From NCBI GenBank assembly GCA_020056225.1, contig JAGVIE010000048.1:37352-101351 (forward strand): a DNA stretch of 64,000 nucleotides, given 5' to 3'. Position 1 is the stretch's first letter. Each line of letters begins with the position of its first letter. The DNA comes from Bacteroidota bacterium (GTDB lineage: Bacteria > Bacteroidota > Ignavibacteria > UBA10030 > SZUA-254). The notes beneath the pieces are model-generated. The model searched no databases. It was not told where the DNA came from and was given only the letters and a program-made list of their open reading frames with translations. Below are positions 16,939 to 26,720 of this stretch, in pieces. Both the position numbers and the translations under genes were made by a program.

Positions 16939-19900
16939 ATGAAAGTATTCAAAATATTCTTTGCTGTTATCATATTTCAATTCACAATTGGGATTTCTTC
17001 TCTTCATGCGCAGGATATTCAATTCGGAAAGAATAAAGTCCAATACAAAAACTTCGACTGGTACTACATCCAGACGACACACTTCGATGTTTACTTTACT
17101 CTGGGTGGAGAAGCAGTTGCCAACTTCGCCGCAGACGTTGCCGAATCGTCTTACTACTCAATCAGCAAATCGTTCCGGTATCAAACCATAAACCGTATTC
17201 CGATAATCGTTTACAACTCACACAACGAATTCCAGCAGACGAATGTAGTAAGCGATTATCTTGAAGAAGGTATCGGCGGCGTAACAGAGCTGTTCAAAAA
17301 TCGCGTCGTCGTGCCTTTCGAAGGCGATTATAAAAAATTCCGGCATGTCATCCACCATGAACTGGTGCACGGCGTCATCAACGATATGTTTTACGGCGGT
17401 TCAATCCAATCGATTATTACTAACAACATCACGCTACAACTTCCGCTCTGGTTTAACGAAGGATTAGCTGAATATGAAGCGCTAAAATGGGATACCGATT
17501 CCGATATGTTTCTGCGTGATGCTACTATCCATGAATATCTTCCGAAGATCGACCAGCTTTACGGTTACTTCGCGTATCGCGGTGGTCAATCGGTTTGGAA
17601 TTATATCGCGACAAAATATGGCGACCAGAAAATCGCCGAGATACTCAGCAGGATTAAAGGAACACGCAGTGTTGATCAGGGACTACGCAGTGCGATTGGT
17701 TTATCGTCCGAAGAACTTTCGGAACGCTGGCAGAAAGAGCAAAAAATCCTTTACTGGCCCGATATTGCTAAACGAAGCGAGCCGGGCGACTATGCAAAGA
17801 AGCTGACCGATCACACCAAGGATGGAAGTTTCTATAATACAAGCCCTTCAATCTCGCCGCAGGGTGATCGGATCGCGTTCATATCGAACCGTGATGATTA
17901 TTTCGATGTCTTTATCATGGATGCTATTGACGGAACAATTATAGATAAATTAGTGAAGGGACAGCGCACTGCCGATTTTGAAGAGCTTCACTTGCTTACC
18001 CCCGGAATGTCATGGTCACCGGATGGTAAATTTTTGGCTCTTGCCGCAAAAAGCGGGGATCAGGATGCTATTATTATCATCGAGGTTAATTCGGGTAAGG
18101 ACCAGAAATTAGAATTCGGGTTGGATGGAATTTTTTCGGTACAATGGTCATTTCTTGATTCCTCGCATCAACGCGGAAGATTAGCGTTTGTCGGAATCAA
18201 GGGAAATGAATCCGACATATACATCTACGATTTGGATTCGAAAACACTCGAGAATCTTACGAACGATATTTTCACGGACGCGGATCCTGCATGGTCTTCA
18301 GATGGTAAGGCAATTTATTTTTCATCCGACCGGAAGAATTTTACCGACCAGGCAACCATTCCCGCGGATTTTAAAATTCAACGATTCGATTATAAACAGC
18401 GCGACCTTTATTCGGTAAATGTCGGTTCAAGAATAATCGAGCGTATTACAGATCTGCCGAACAGCGATGAAACATCACCTACTGCCGCGCCAGACGGAAA
18501 ACATTTATATTTTATCTCCGACATGAACGGAATCAATAACATCTTTATCAAGAACCTCGATAGCGATTCCGTGTACGCGAGAACAAACTCATTGAGCGGG
18601 GTTTATCAGCTATCAATTTCCGGCGATGGCAACAAGATGGTATTCAGCTCTCTGAATAATGCAGGATTCGATATGTTCTTGATGAGAAACCCTATGGATC
18701 GTGATAAAAAAATTACCGCACTGGAGCTTACCGAATTCTTCAAACGATTAACAGCTCCTCCCACTCATGTAGACACGGGCGAAGTTAAAAGCGAAGAGAT
18801 CGCAATCAGTCATGACGTCGTCATCAAACTTGAGAATAAAGATTCGATAAATGTTTCAATCGATGATGGGCGGGTTGACCTGAAAAACTTCATCTTTAGT
18901 GACGAATTCAAGCAAAAACCGGCATCGAAATCCGATTCTTCCGCTTCTATCGCAATCGCCAACAACATCGATGAACACGGCAATTATAAGGTGAATAAAT
19001 ATAAATTAAATTTCTCGCCCGATATCATCTATGGAAATGCAGGTTATAATACTCTGTACGGTATTCAAGGCTCGACTATAATGGCATTCAGCGATATGCT
19101 GGGCGATCATCAGATATTTTTGCTTCTGGATTTGATCTTCGATCTGAAGAACAGCGATTATGCCCTTGCCTATTTTTATTTACCAAAACGAATCGACTAT
19201 GGCATCCAGGGATTTCACAGCGTCCGTTTCATCAGTATGTTCGACAAGAATGATCTAGACTCTGTCGACTACAGATTCAGAAACTACGGACTTAGTTTAA
19301 TGGCATCATATCCAATAAATAAATTCAATCGATTGGATTTCAACCTTGCCTGGATAAATCTTTCCCGCGATAATCTGACGTATGTTGACGAGCCACCGCA
19401 GAGACGCAACCTGATCACGCCATCATTGAGTTATGTACACGACACAAGTTTGTGGGGGTTAATCGCACCGGCAAACGGCGAAAGATATAGTATTAATATT
19501 TTAGGAAGTCCGAAATTTAACGATCAATCACTCGGGTTCACGACAATCACTTTCGATTACCGACGGTATTTTAGATTATGGAAAAATTATACTCTCGCTT
19601 TACGTTTTGCGGGTGGTGGAAGTTATGGAAAGAATCCGCAAAGGTTCGTTATCGGAGGAATGGATAACTGGATCAATCGCCGTTTTGAAAACAACCGCAT
19701 ACCGGTAGAGAACGCGGAAGACTTCGTTTTTTTAACTTCGGGATTACCGCTGCGGGGGTATAACTACGGCGCACGTATGGGAACCAAGTATGGTTTGTTC
19801 AATACCGAATTCCGGTTTCCTTTGCTTGGCTACTTTGCCGCAGGACCGCTTCCTATTTTCCTGCAAAGTTTTAACGGTGTTTTATTTCTGGATATGGGCG

Positions 19901-20106
19901 GCGCCTGGTATTGGAGAAAAGATTTCAGAGCGTTTGCAAAGGACGAGAACAACACAACTTACATGCGAGACTTGCTGACAGGAACCGGATACGGAGTCAG
20001 AATGATTTTTCTAGGCTTTTTGCTGAAGATGGATATAGCATGGGCTTACGATCTGAGAAGTTTTTCTACGCCGAAATATTATTTCTCACTCGGCGCGGAT
20101 ATCTGA
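16939..20106 (+). CDS. Secreted metallopeptidase-PD40 propeller-outer membrane barrel protein
   Basis: 1055 residues from ATG at 16939, chosen for its ribosome site (ggagaag) and signal peptide (MKVFKIFFAVIIFQFTIG...LHAQ); a longer frame upstream lacks these. Residues about 25-250 are a gluzincin-like (peptidase MA) domain with HELVH (H140, E141, H144) and the third ligand in NEGLAEYEA. A TolB/PD40 propeller follows with repeats such as SISPQGDRIAFISNRD, WSSDGKAIYFSSDR and TAAPDGKHLYFISD. From about residue 670 the C-terminus looks like an outer-membrane beta-barrel of the bacterial surface antigen type, ending in YYFSLGADI. Likely an outer-membrane protein with a periplasmic or surface protease-like domain. 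Confidence 0.8.
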   Translation: MKVFKIFFAVIIFQFTIGISSLHAQDIQFGKNKVQYKNFDWYYIQTTHFDVYFTLGGEAVANFAADVAESSYYSISKSFRYQTINRIPIIVYNSHNEFQQTNVVSDYLEEGIGGVTELFKNRVVVPFEGDYKKFRHVIHHELVHGVINDMFYGGSIQSIITNNITLQLPLWFNEGLAEYEALKWDTDSDMFLRDATIHEYLPKIDQLYGYFAYRGGQSVWNYIATKYGDQKIAEILSRIKGTRSVDQGLRSAIGLSSEELSERWQKEQKILYWPDIAKRSEPGDYAKKLTDHTKDGSFYNTSPSISPQGDRIAFISNRDDYFDVFIMDAIDGTIIDKLVKGQRTADFEELHLLTPGMSWSPDGKFLALAAKSGDQDAIIIIEVNSGKDQKLEFGLDGIFSVQWSFLDSSHQRGRLAFVGIKGNESDIYIYDLDSKTLENLTNDIFTDADPAWSSDGKAIYFSSDRKNFTDQATIPADFKIQRFDYKQRDLYSVNVGSRIIERITDLPNSDETSPTAAPDGKHLYFISDMNGINNIFIKNLDSDSVYARTNSLSGVYQLSISGDGNKMVFSSLNNAGFDMFLMRNPMDRDKKITALELTEFFKRLTAPPTHVDTGEVKSEEIAISHDVVIKLENKDSINVSIDDGRVDLKNFIFSDEFKQKPASKSDSSASIAIANNIDEHGNYKVNKYKLNFSPDIIYGNAGYNTLYGIQGSTIMAFSDMLGDHQIFLLLDLIFDLKNSDYALAYFYLPKRIDYGIQGFHSVRFISMFDKNDLDSVDYRFRNYGLSLMASYPINKFNRLDFNLAWINLSRDNLTYVDEPPQRRNLITPSLSYVHDTSLWGLIAPANGERYSINILGSPKFNDQSLGFTTITFDYRRYFRLWKNYTLALRFAGGGSYGKNPQRFVIGGMDNWINRRFENNRIPVENAEDFVFLTSGLPLRGYNYGARMGTKYGLFNTEFRFPLLGYFAAGPLPIFLQSFNGVLFLDMGGAWYWRKDFRAFAKDENNTTYMRDLLTGTGYGVRMIFLGFLLKMDIAWAYDLRSFSTPKYYFSLGADI

Positions 20107-20122
20107 TTTATTTCAATAAAAT

Positions 20123-21604
20123 TTATATGGGAAGATAAACGGTGAACACACTTCCCTTCCCCAACTCGCTTTCGACTTCAATTTTGCCCTGATGCTGTTC
20201 GGCAATCAATTTCGCTATCGACAATCCGAGACCGCTTCCGCCCTGCTCACGCGCGCGCGCTTTATCAACACGATAGAACCTGTCGAATATTTTCCTCTGC
20301 TCATCTTTTGAAATTCCTATACCGGTATCCTTAACCATTATTTTCGCGTAACCATTATCCCGTTCTAAAGAAAGGGAAACGCTCCCACGCTCCGGTGTGT
20401 ACTTAATAGCATTGTCGGCAAGATTAAGAAGAAGCCGGCGTAACTTCAATCTATCGCCGCAAACGACGAGATTCTCTTTCCTCAGGAGATTTATTACAAT
20501 TTGTTTTTTCTCGGCTATGATAACCATATCCTCAAATAACTCATCGATCAGATTCGCAAGATCAACTTCGTCTGAATAAACCGCTTCATGCTGGATGCCG
20601 TCCGATTTTGATAAAATTAAAAGATTATCGATAATGGCTGACAACCGGAGGATTTCTTCAAGATTGCTCACGAGTACCCGCCGATATTCTTCGCTTTCTT
20701 TAGGATTGCGTAATGCAAGTTCGACCTCACCGCGCATAATGGTTAATGGTGTCCGAAGTTCGTGCGATGCATCTATTGAAAATTGTTTAACCTGTTCGAA
20801 TGAATGCTGAAGACGCGAGATCATATTGTTGAACGTAGATATCAATCTGCCGATCTCATCATTTACGCCGCGGCTCGGTATTTGCCGATCTAAATTATGC
20901 GCGGTTATTTGCTGCGCCGTTTTGGTAATCTCATCGACAGGCTGCAACGATTTGTTCGCAAGGAACCATCCGCCTACGACCGATAATGCCAAAGCTATAG
21001 GTACGAGAATTATGAAAATGGAAAAAAGATTATCAAGCACATCGCGGAGTTCTGCCAGCGGATATGCGACGTAGATATGAATGTTTTTCGTGGAGGTAGA
21101 CGCGACACGCATATCTTCCCCGCGTTCGTTCTTGACGGTACTCATCATAATAGTATCGAGCGGCGCATGCCCGATCATCAAACTTTCTTCACCTACGGTG
21201 AATGAACGAAAAACAATCGCGCCTTTTTTATCGGTAACCTCTATCATTGTTTTTTTAGGATTGACTAAGGCGTGCTCATAAATCTGATTCCATATTTCGT
21301 CGTCGGCTTCACTCATCCCGGAGCTGTCGGGGGCGGGCGGCATCGCCTCGAAGATAATCTGCTGCTTTTTTTTCTTTGAGGCGAACTTTTTGCTCGGTTT
21401 TACCTTTGCCGCTTTCGGCTCGATGAAATTCTTAACCCACTTTACCTCGTTCGTGAGCGATAGATCGAGATTATCTGCAAGCTGTCGAGTGGAATATGTG
21501 TAAGCGATCAATCCGAACGCGATAAGAGTTATCAGAAGAACGAAGGAATACCAAAGTGTGAGTTTCGCCCGAATAGATTTTAATGCCATTAACATCTTAT
21601 TCAT
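20123..21604 (-). CDS. Two-component sensor histidine kinase
   Basis: 493 residues. Two membrane helices (about 14-36 and 190-212) flank a periplasmic sensor region of about 150 residues that includes a basic stretch (KPSKKFASKKKKQQ). A HAMP linker follows, then HisKA with the phospho-accepting histidine in DASHELRTPLTIM, and a HATPase with N-box LADNAIKYTP, G1 DTGIGI and G2 GGSGLGLSIA. The layout resembles CusS/ArlS-type kinases. It overlaps the response regulator gene by 8 bases and is surely its partner. The signal is unknown; metal or envelope stress would be a guess. Confidence 0.9.
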   Translation of the reverse strand: MNKMLMALKSIRAKLTLWYSFVLLITLIAFGLIAYTYSTRQLADNLDLSLTNEVKWVKNFIEPKAAKVKPSKKFASKKKKQQIIFEAMPPAPDSSGMSEADDEIWNQIYEHALVNPKKTMIEVTDKKGAIVFRSFTVGEESLMIGHAPLDTIMMSTVKNERGEDMRVASTSTKNIHIYVAYPLAELRDVLDNLFSIFIILVPIALALSVVGGWFLANKSLQPVDEITKTAQQITAHNLDRQIPSRGVNDEIGRLISTFNNMISRLQHSFEQVKQFSIDASHELRTPLTIMRGEVELALRNPKESEEYRRVLVSNLEEILRLSAIIDNLLILSKSDGIQHEAVYSDEVDLANLIDELFEDMVIIAEKKQIVINLLRKENLVVCGDRLKLRRLLLNLADNAIKYTPERGSVSLSLERDNGYAKIMVKDTGIGISKDEQRKIFDRFYRVDKARAREQGGSGLGLSIAKLIAEQHQGKIEVESELGKGSVFTVYLPI

Positions 21605-22268
21605 CCTTCAAAACATAACCGATACCGCGAACAGTATGCAGTAGTTTTTTTTCAAAACCGTCATCTATTTTACTTCGCAGATGGTTGATATAAACATCGA
21701 TTACATTGGTGCCGGTATCGAAGTTATAATTCCATATCTGTTCCGAGATCAACGCGCGGGTTAAGACGCGGTTTACATTTCGCATGAAATATTCAAGGAG
21801 CGCGTATTCTTTCCCGGTCAATTCAATAATTTTTTCGCCGCGCTTGGCTTTGTGCGCGACCGTATCGAGGTGCAAATCTACAACCTTCATCGTCGTCGAC
21901 TTTTCCACTGTCCCCCGTCTTAACAGCGAGCGAACACGTGCCAGCAGTTCCGCAAAGGAGAATGGTTTTGTTAAATAGTCATCCGCCCCTGCGTCTAAAC
22001 CTTCTACCTTATCATCGATTGAACTTTTGGCGGTCAACATTAGTACCGGCGTATTTATTTTCTTCGACCTGATTTCTTTCAGCACGGTTATTCCATCTTT
22101 CTTAGGAAGAAGAATGTCGAGGATAATTAGGTCGAATGTTTCCGATAGAATTAGCTGAGATCCGGATTCTCCATCGTATGCAACATCTACAGTGTACCGC
22201 TCTTCCTCCAATCCTTGCTGGAGTAATTTAGCGACTTTCTTCTCATCTTCAATAATCAATATTCTCAT
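21597..22268 (-). CDS. OmpR-family response regulator
   Basis: 223 residues. The receiver domain has the acidic pair (EDEKK), the phosphorylated Asp in LIILDILLPKKDG and the lysine in MLTAKSS. The C-terminal winged helix (LTGKEYALLEYFM, RGIGYVLKDE) binds DNA as a dimer. It is first in a two-gene leftward operon with the histidine kinase. A promoter (22289-22317) and ribosome site (aaaggaaat) precede the ATG. Target genes are not evident. Confidence 0.93.
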   Translation of the reverse strand: MRILIIEDEKKVAKLLQQGLEEERYTVDVAYDGESGSQLILSETFDLIILDILLPKKDGITVLKEIRSKKINTPVLMLTAKSSIDDKVEGLDAGADDYLTKPFSFAELLARVRSLLRRGTVEKSTTMKVVDLHLDTVAHKAKRGEKIIELTGKEYALLEYFMRNVNRVLTRALISEQIWNYNFDTGTNVIDVYINHLRSKIDDGFEKKLLHTVRGIGYVLKDE

Positions 22269-22288
22269 CTGTCGATTTCCTTTATGCT

Positions 22289-22317
22289 AAATTAGTTGGA
22301 AAACCCGATTCGGTCAA
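22289..22317 (-). promoter_or_regulatory. Promoter of the two-component operon
   Basis: On the minus strand TTGACC (22317-22312), 17 bases, TAATTT (22294-22289), about 20 bases before the start codon of the response regulator. Confidence 0.55.
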
Positions 22318-22409
22318 GCTAACAACAAATTAAAACAATTTAAGCCAACATTCAATATTAGCGCTTTCACTTCTGAACAACTTTTTGTATATTTACAGCA
22401 TAATCGACT

Positions 22410-23270
22410 ATGAAAATATTTAACATATTGATTCTTTTTTCTCTCGTTGTTTTCTCGGGCTGCTTCCAAACAATTGCCGTTAAATCACTTGGAGGCATAA
22501 TGGATAACGGCTTCGAGGTGCTGAACGAGGAACAAGACCTCGGCATCGCCGAAATCAGTGTCGCTTCAAATCTAAAACTTCTGGAAACAATTATTAAAAG
22601 CGATCCCGATAATCAGCATTATCTTTTGCTCGCATCGCTGGGATACGCGAGCTACGCGCTTGGTTTCGTGGAAGATGATAGTATAGAGCGCGCAGGCTTT
22701 TTCTACCATCGGGGCAAAGAGTACGGCATGAAAATCCTCAACAGTAACAGAGAATTTGCCGATGCACAGGAGAAGGGAATAGAAGAATTCAACCGGGCGC
22801 TCAATTCTTTTTCAGAAGACGATGTCCCTGCTGTTTTCTGGGCTGCAACAGGCTGGGGGAGTTACATCAGTTTAAATCTAACAGACCCTTCGGCAATTGC
22901 CGATCTTCCGAAAGTGGAAGCGATGATGAAATGGGTAATCCGGAAAGATCCACTTTACTTTTATGGCGGGGCTTATTTCTTTTTAGGAACGTTATACGGA
23001 AGCAGACCGACGTTGCTTGGCGGAAATCCCGATTCATCCAAAGAGTATTTTGAAACATGCCTTAAAATCAATTCACGTAAATTCCTTCTCACATATGTTT
23101 ATTACGCCCGCTCGTATGCCGTTCAAACACAAAACCGGGAGTTGTTTGAAGAATGTTTAAATAGAGTCGATACAACATCAATCGATATATTACCCAAAGC
23201 CCGTCTCTCAAATGCAATAGCTAAAAAAAAATCTAAATTGCTGCGAGACAAAATAGATGAGTTGTTCTAA
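22410..23270 (+). CDS. TRAP transporter TatT-family lipoprotein
   Basis: 286 residues. A lipobox VVFSGC predicts a lipidated N-terminal cysteine. The remainder is alpha-helical and TPR-like, matching the TatT component (PF16811) found beside TRAP transporters, where it forms a trimeric periplasmic lipoprotein thought to work with the DctP solute-binding protein. Typical parts are HYLLLASLGYASYALGFVE, FYHRGKEYG and AYFFLGTLYGSRP. It is the first gene of a four-gene operon. A possible -10 box (TATATT, 22388-22393) lies upstream, without a clear -35. Confidence 0.85.
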   Translation: MKIFNILILFSLVVFSGCFQTIAVKSLGGIMDNGFEVLNEEQDLGIAEISVASNLKLLETIIKSDPDNQHYLLLASLGYASYALGFVEDDSIERAGFFYHRGKEYGMKILNSNREFADAQEKGIEEFNRALNSFSEDDVPAVFWAATGWGSYISLNLTDPSAIADLPKVEAMMKWVIRKDPLYFYGGAYFFLGTLYGSRPTLLGGNPDSSKEYFETCLKINSRKFLLTYVYYARSYAVQTQNRELFEECLNRVDTTSIDILPKARLSNAIAKKKSKLLRDKIDELF

Positions 23271-23288
23271 ATTACTACGGAGTCCAAA

Positions 23289-24308
23289 TTGAAACTGTAC
23301 GCTTTATTGTTCGTTATAATTATTATACTTTGCCCGCCATCCTCATTACTCTCCCAGCAGTACATCATCAAATTTGCCACCGTGGCACCCAATGGTAGTA
23401 CATGGATGAATGTTATGAAAGAATTCGATCAGACAATCAGGAAAGAAAGCGGCGGAAGGCTCGGCTTTAAAATATACGGCGGAATGGTTCAGGGTGACGA
23501 AAAAGATGTTTTAAGGAAAATAAAACTGGGCCAACTGCACAGCGCCGGAATCACCGGTGTCGGAATGACGAACATTGCATCAAAAGTCAGAATACTCGAT
23601 TCGCCCTTTCTCTTCAGAAACTACGACGAAGTAGACCTTATCTACAAGACATTCGGCGATGAATTCAATAAAGCGATTGAGGACGGCGGGTTTGTTAATC
23701 TGGGCTGGGCTGAAGTTGGGTTCGTCTATGTTTTCACGAATACTCAGGTCAAGACACCCGACGATCTGAAAAAAGTTAAAATGTGGATGTGGGAAGGCGA
23801 CCCGATTGCCGAAGCGGCATTCACTGCCATGAATATCAAACCGATCCCGCTCACAATAAACGATGTGTTGACATCACTTCAAACCGGACTGATAGACGGA
23901 GTTTATTCTCCGCCGCTCGCTTCAATAGCGCTGCAATGGTTTTCCCGGGTCAAGTATATGCTGAAGACATCGCTTGCGAACTCTATGGGCGCTGTTATCA
24001 TTTCGAAGAAAAAATACGACGAACTCCCCTCCGATCTTCAGGAAATTCTTAAACGCAACGGGAAAAAATACATGGAGAAGCTAACAACTCTTAGCCGCCA
24101 GGATAACGAAAAATCTATTGAGACCTTAAAGAAGAACGGCGTTACAATCGTGGAACCTCCATCGGATAAAGTCAATGCTTCGTATGAGGAAATAGGGAAG
24201 AAAGCCCGCCGGCTTCTTGCCGGAAAATTGTTCCCGGAAGATCTTTTAAACAGGATTGAAAAAACATTGGATGATTACCGAGCCAGCCATCGCGCAGGGT
24301 CTAAATGA
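23289..24308 (+). CDS. dctP: TRAP transporter periplasmic solute-binding protein
   Basis: 339 residues. Signal peptide (residues 1-22, ending LLSQ), then a DctP/TAXI-unlike P-type binding protein: KFATVAPNGSTWMNVMKEF at the start, GGMVQGDEKDVLRKIKLGQL, and the segment KVKMWMWEGDPIAEAAF, which holds the position of the usual ligand-binding arginine. It delivers a ligand, usually a carboxylate, to the DctQM permease. In this TatT-linked subgroup the substrate may be lipophilic; this is family knowledge, not visible here. The stop overlaps the dctQ start by 4 bases. Confidence 0.92.
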   Translation: MKLYALLFVIIIILCPPSSLLSQQYIIKFATVAPNGSTWMNVMKEFDQTIRKESGGRLGFKIYGGMVQGDEKDVLRKIKLGQLHSAGITGVGMTNIASKVRILDSPFLFRNYDEVDLIYKTFGDEFNKAIEDGGFVNLGWAEVGFVYVFTNTQVKTPDDLKKVKMWMWEGDPIAEAAFTAMNIKPIPLTINDVLTSLQTGLIDGVYSPPLASIALQWFSRVKYMLKTSLANSMGAVIISKKKYDELPSDLQEILKRNGKKYMEKLTTLSRQDNEKSIETLKKNGVTIVEPPSDKVNASYEEIGKKARRLLAGKLFPEDLLNRIEKTLDDYRASHRAGSK

Positions 24309-24850
24309 AGTTTCTCAATTCAATAAGCGATGCGCTTTCATTCATCGAGCGCGTGATTGTAGTAAGTTTGCTCGGAGGGATGGTTGTATTGGCATTCACA
24401 CAGGTAATCCTGAGAAATTTTTTTTCTTCCGGCTTCCTCTGGGCTGATCCGTTTCTAAGACATATTGTTTTATGGATCGGTTTTCTTGGCGGATCGCTCG
24501 CTACCCAGCAGGAGAAACATATCAATCTCGATATCGTTACCCGTTTTGTAAGCTCGCGGCACAAACATTTAATTCGCATTGCAACAAATTTATTTGCGGC
24601 AACCGTTACGTTTATGCTTGCCAAAGCAGGAGTAACTTTCCTGCTGAATGAATTGGAAACGGCTGAGACCTTGATTACAATCGGCTCGGTGAATTTTCCA
24701 GCATGGTGGTTTCAAATTATCATTCCGGTTGGTTTCGGATTGATGACATTCCGATTTATTATTCGATCAATCGAACACACTCTCAAAGCGGTCCATCCGA
24801 CATTAGAGGCTGATCATCCGACAAATATTCCAACAATAGAACGACCATGA
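24305..24850 (+). CDS. dctQ: TRAP transporter small permease
   Basis: 181 residues with four predicted membrane helices. The family signature around GFLGGSLATQQEKHINLD is clear. DctQ pairs with DctM in the inner membrane to form the sodium-driven importer. It overlaps both neighbours by 4 bases (ATGA), implying coupled translation. The last 20 residues are a hydrophilic tail with a short near-repeat (HPTLEADHPTN). Confidence 0.9.
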   Translation: MKFLNSISDALSFIERVIVVSLLGGMVVLAFTQVILRNFFSSGFLWADPFLRHIVLWIGFLGGSLATQQEKHINLDIVTRFVSSRHKHLIRIATNLFAATVTFMLAKAGVTFLLNELETAETLITIGSVNFPAWWFQIIIPVGFGLMTFRFIIRSIEHTLKAVHPTLEADHPTNIPTIERP

Positions 24851-26160
24851 GTACTATACTTTTCGGATTACTTCTTATCGTTCTGGCATTTCTCGGTTCA
24901 CCGCTATTTTCAATCATCGGCGCGATTGCTTTACTTGCTTTTACTGCCGTAGATATAGATACATCCGCCATCATCGTGGAAATGTATCGACTTGCAAGCC
25001 AACCGACGCTCATTGCTATTCCTCTATTCACATTTGCCGGATATATCCTCGCCGAAAGCAACACGCCGAAACGACTTGTAGCATTATCGCAGGCATTTTT
25101 CGGCTGGATTCAAGGAGGTCTTGCGATAGTGGCTCTTGTCTCTTGTGCAATCTTTACTGCGTTCACAGGCGCATCAGGGGTTACGATTATTGCATTGGGC
25201 GGATTACTTTACCCCATCCTTCTCAAGGAAGGATATAATGAAAAATTCAGTTTGGGATTGTTAACTACTTCCGGAAGTCTCGGACTTTTATTTCCACCGA
25301 GTCTGCCGCTGATTTTATATTCGATGGTAGCATCTAACTCACGAACGATTGGCGGGATGACCCCCGACGTCACTATCGACAAATTGTTTGTTGCCGGAAT
25401 CGTACCGGGCATCTTGCTTGTGACAATTCTCTCGATCTACAGCATCAGACAGGGAAAAAGAGCGAAGGTGCAAACAATTCCATTCAATTGGCAAAGGGTA
25501 AAGAGCGCAGTAAAAGATGCCGCATGGGAAATACCGCTTCCCTTCCTGATTATCGGCGGGATTTATGGCGGGTTTTTCACCGCAACCGAAGCCGCCGCAG
25601 TGACTGCTTTCTACGTGCTTATAGTCGAGGTATTCATATACAAAGATCTTAAACTTTTTTCAGATATACCGCGCATCATGCAGGAGAGTATGGTTTTGGT
25701 CGGGGCAATCCTCGTCATCCTTGGCTGTGCGATGGGCTTGACAAATTATCTCATCGACGAAGAAGTGCCAATGAAATTATTTGCCTTGATCCAGCAATTC
25801 ATTTCGAGCCGGGTAGTATTCCTCATCCTGCTGAATATTTTTCTACTTATTGTCGGAATGATGATGGATATCTTTTCAGCTATAATAGTTGTAGTACCGT
25901 TAATCATTCCGATTGCAACAGCGTATGAAATTAATCCGGTTCATCTTGGTATTATTTTTTTAACAAACCTCGAAATCGGCTACCTGACTCCGCCCGTGGG
26001 CTTGAATTTGTTTATTTCCAGCTTCAGATTTGAGAAACCTGTCTCACAGGTCGTACGTTCCGTGCTGCCTTACATTGGTGTGCTGTTGATAGCCCTGATA
26101 TTAATCACCTACATTCCCGAGCTTAGTCTGTTTATGGTAGATTTCTTCGGAGTTAAATGA
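24847..26160 (+). CDS. dctM: TRAP transporter large permease
   Basis: 437 residues, about 12 membrane helices, the transport subunit of a TRAP system. Recognisable stretches include FAGYILAESNTPKRLV, TGASGVTIIALGGLLYP, GLLTTSGSLGLLFPPSLPLI and LTPPVGLNLFISS. It completes the TatT-DctP-DctQ-DctM operon. It is slightly longer than typical because of a central loop (TIPFNWQRVKSAVKD). Confidence 0.93.
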   Translation: MSTILFGLLLIVLAFLGSPLFSIIGAIALLAFTAVDIDTSAIIVEMYRLASQPTLIAIPLFTFAGYILAESNTPKRLVALSQAFFGWIQGGLAIVALVSCAIFTAFTGASGVTIIALGGLLYPILLKEGYNEKFSLGLLTTSGSLGLLFPPSLPLILYSMVASNSRTIGGMTPDVTIDKLFVAGIVPGILLVTILSIYSIRQGKRAKVQTIPFNWQRVKSAVKDAAWEIPLPFLIIGGIYGGFFTATEAAAVTAFYVLIVEVFIYKDLKLFSDIPRIMQESMVLVGAILVILGCAMGLTNYLIDEEVPMKLFALIQQFISSRVVFLILLNIFLLIVGMMMDIFSAIIVVVPLIIPIATAYEINPVHLGIIFLTNLEIGYLTPPVGLNLFISSFRFEKPVSQVVRSVLPYIGVLLIALILITYIPELSLFMVDFFGVK

Positions 26161-26194
26161 TCAATATTCCGTATGATATATTAAAGGAACCCAG

Positions 26195-26713
26195 ATGAAA
26201 AAGATTTTCATACTCGTCATCATCATTACATCAAATCTTTTCGCGCAAGAGGGCCGCCTGATCCCGAATCCGATAAGAAATATTCCGCGATGGGTGCGAA
26301 CGGAATTCGCGGCACGGCATCTCGATAATAATTACACCGTGAACTATCAGCTATATCCGTACTATCTTCGTGCCGATTTTAACGGCGACAACCGCCGCGA
26401 TGTCGCTATTCAAATAGTGGAAACGAACAGCGGTAAAACAGGTTATGCAATCTTCCATGCTAAAAAAACGCAGGCGCTGACAATTCCGATTTCAATTATC
26501 GGCGCGGGCACTTCACTTACAGGTATCGGTGACGATTTTAAGTGGGTGAATTTCTGGAATGTCATCAAACGGAAGCAGGCATTCGATGATAAATCGCTCC
26601 CTCTATTTGACGGGGATGCAATCTCCATAGGAAAACGGGATTCGACCAACGGTTATATCTTCTGGGACGGCAAAAAGTATGCGTGGCGAAGGAATCAGGA
26701 ACAGCTTCAGTAA
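26195..26713 (+). CDS. Secreted protein of unknown function with FG-GAP-like calcium motif
   Basis: 172 residues. Signal peptide (MKKIFILVIIITSNLFAQ), then a small domain with LRADFNGDNRRDVAIQI, a D-x-N-x-D-x-x-x-D pattern like calcium sites of FG-GAP and VCBS repeats. It starts 34 bases after dctM and may be the last gene of the TRAP transcript, although periplasmic proteins of this kind are common and a link to transport is only positional. I do not recognise a family. Confidence 0.7.
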   Translation: MKKIFILVIIITSNLFAQEGRLIPNPIRNIPRWVRTEFAARHLDNNYTVNYQLYPYYLRADFNGDNRRDVAIQIVETNSGKTGYAIFHAKKTQALTIPISIIGAGTSLTGIGDDFKWVNFWNVIKRKQAFDDKSLPLFDGDAISIGKRDSTNGYIFWDGKKYAWRRNQEQLQ

Positions 26714-26720
26714 CCCCGGA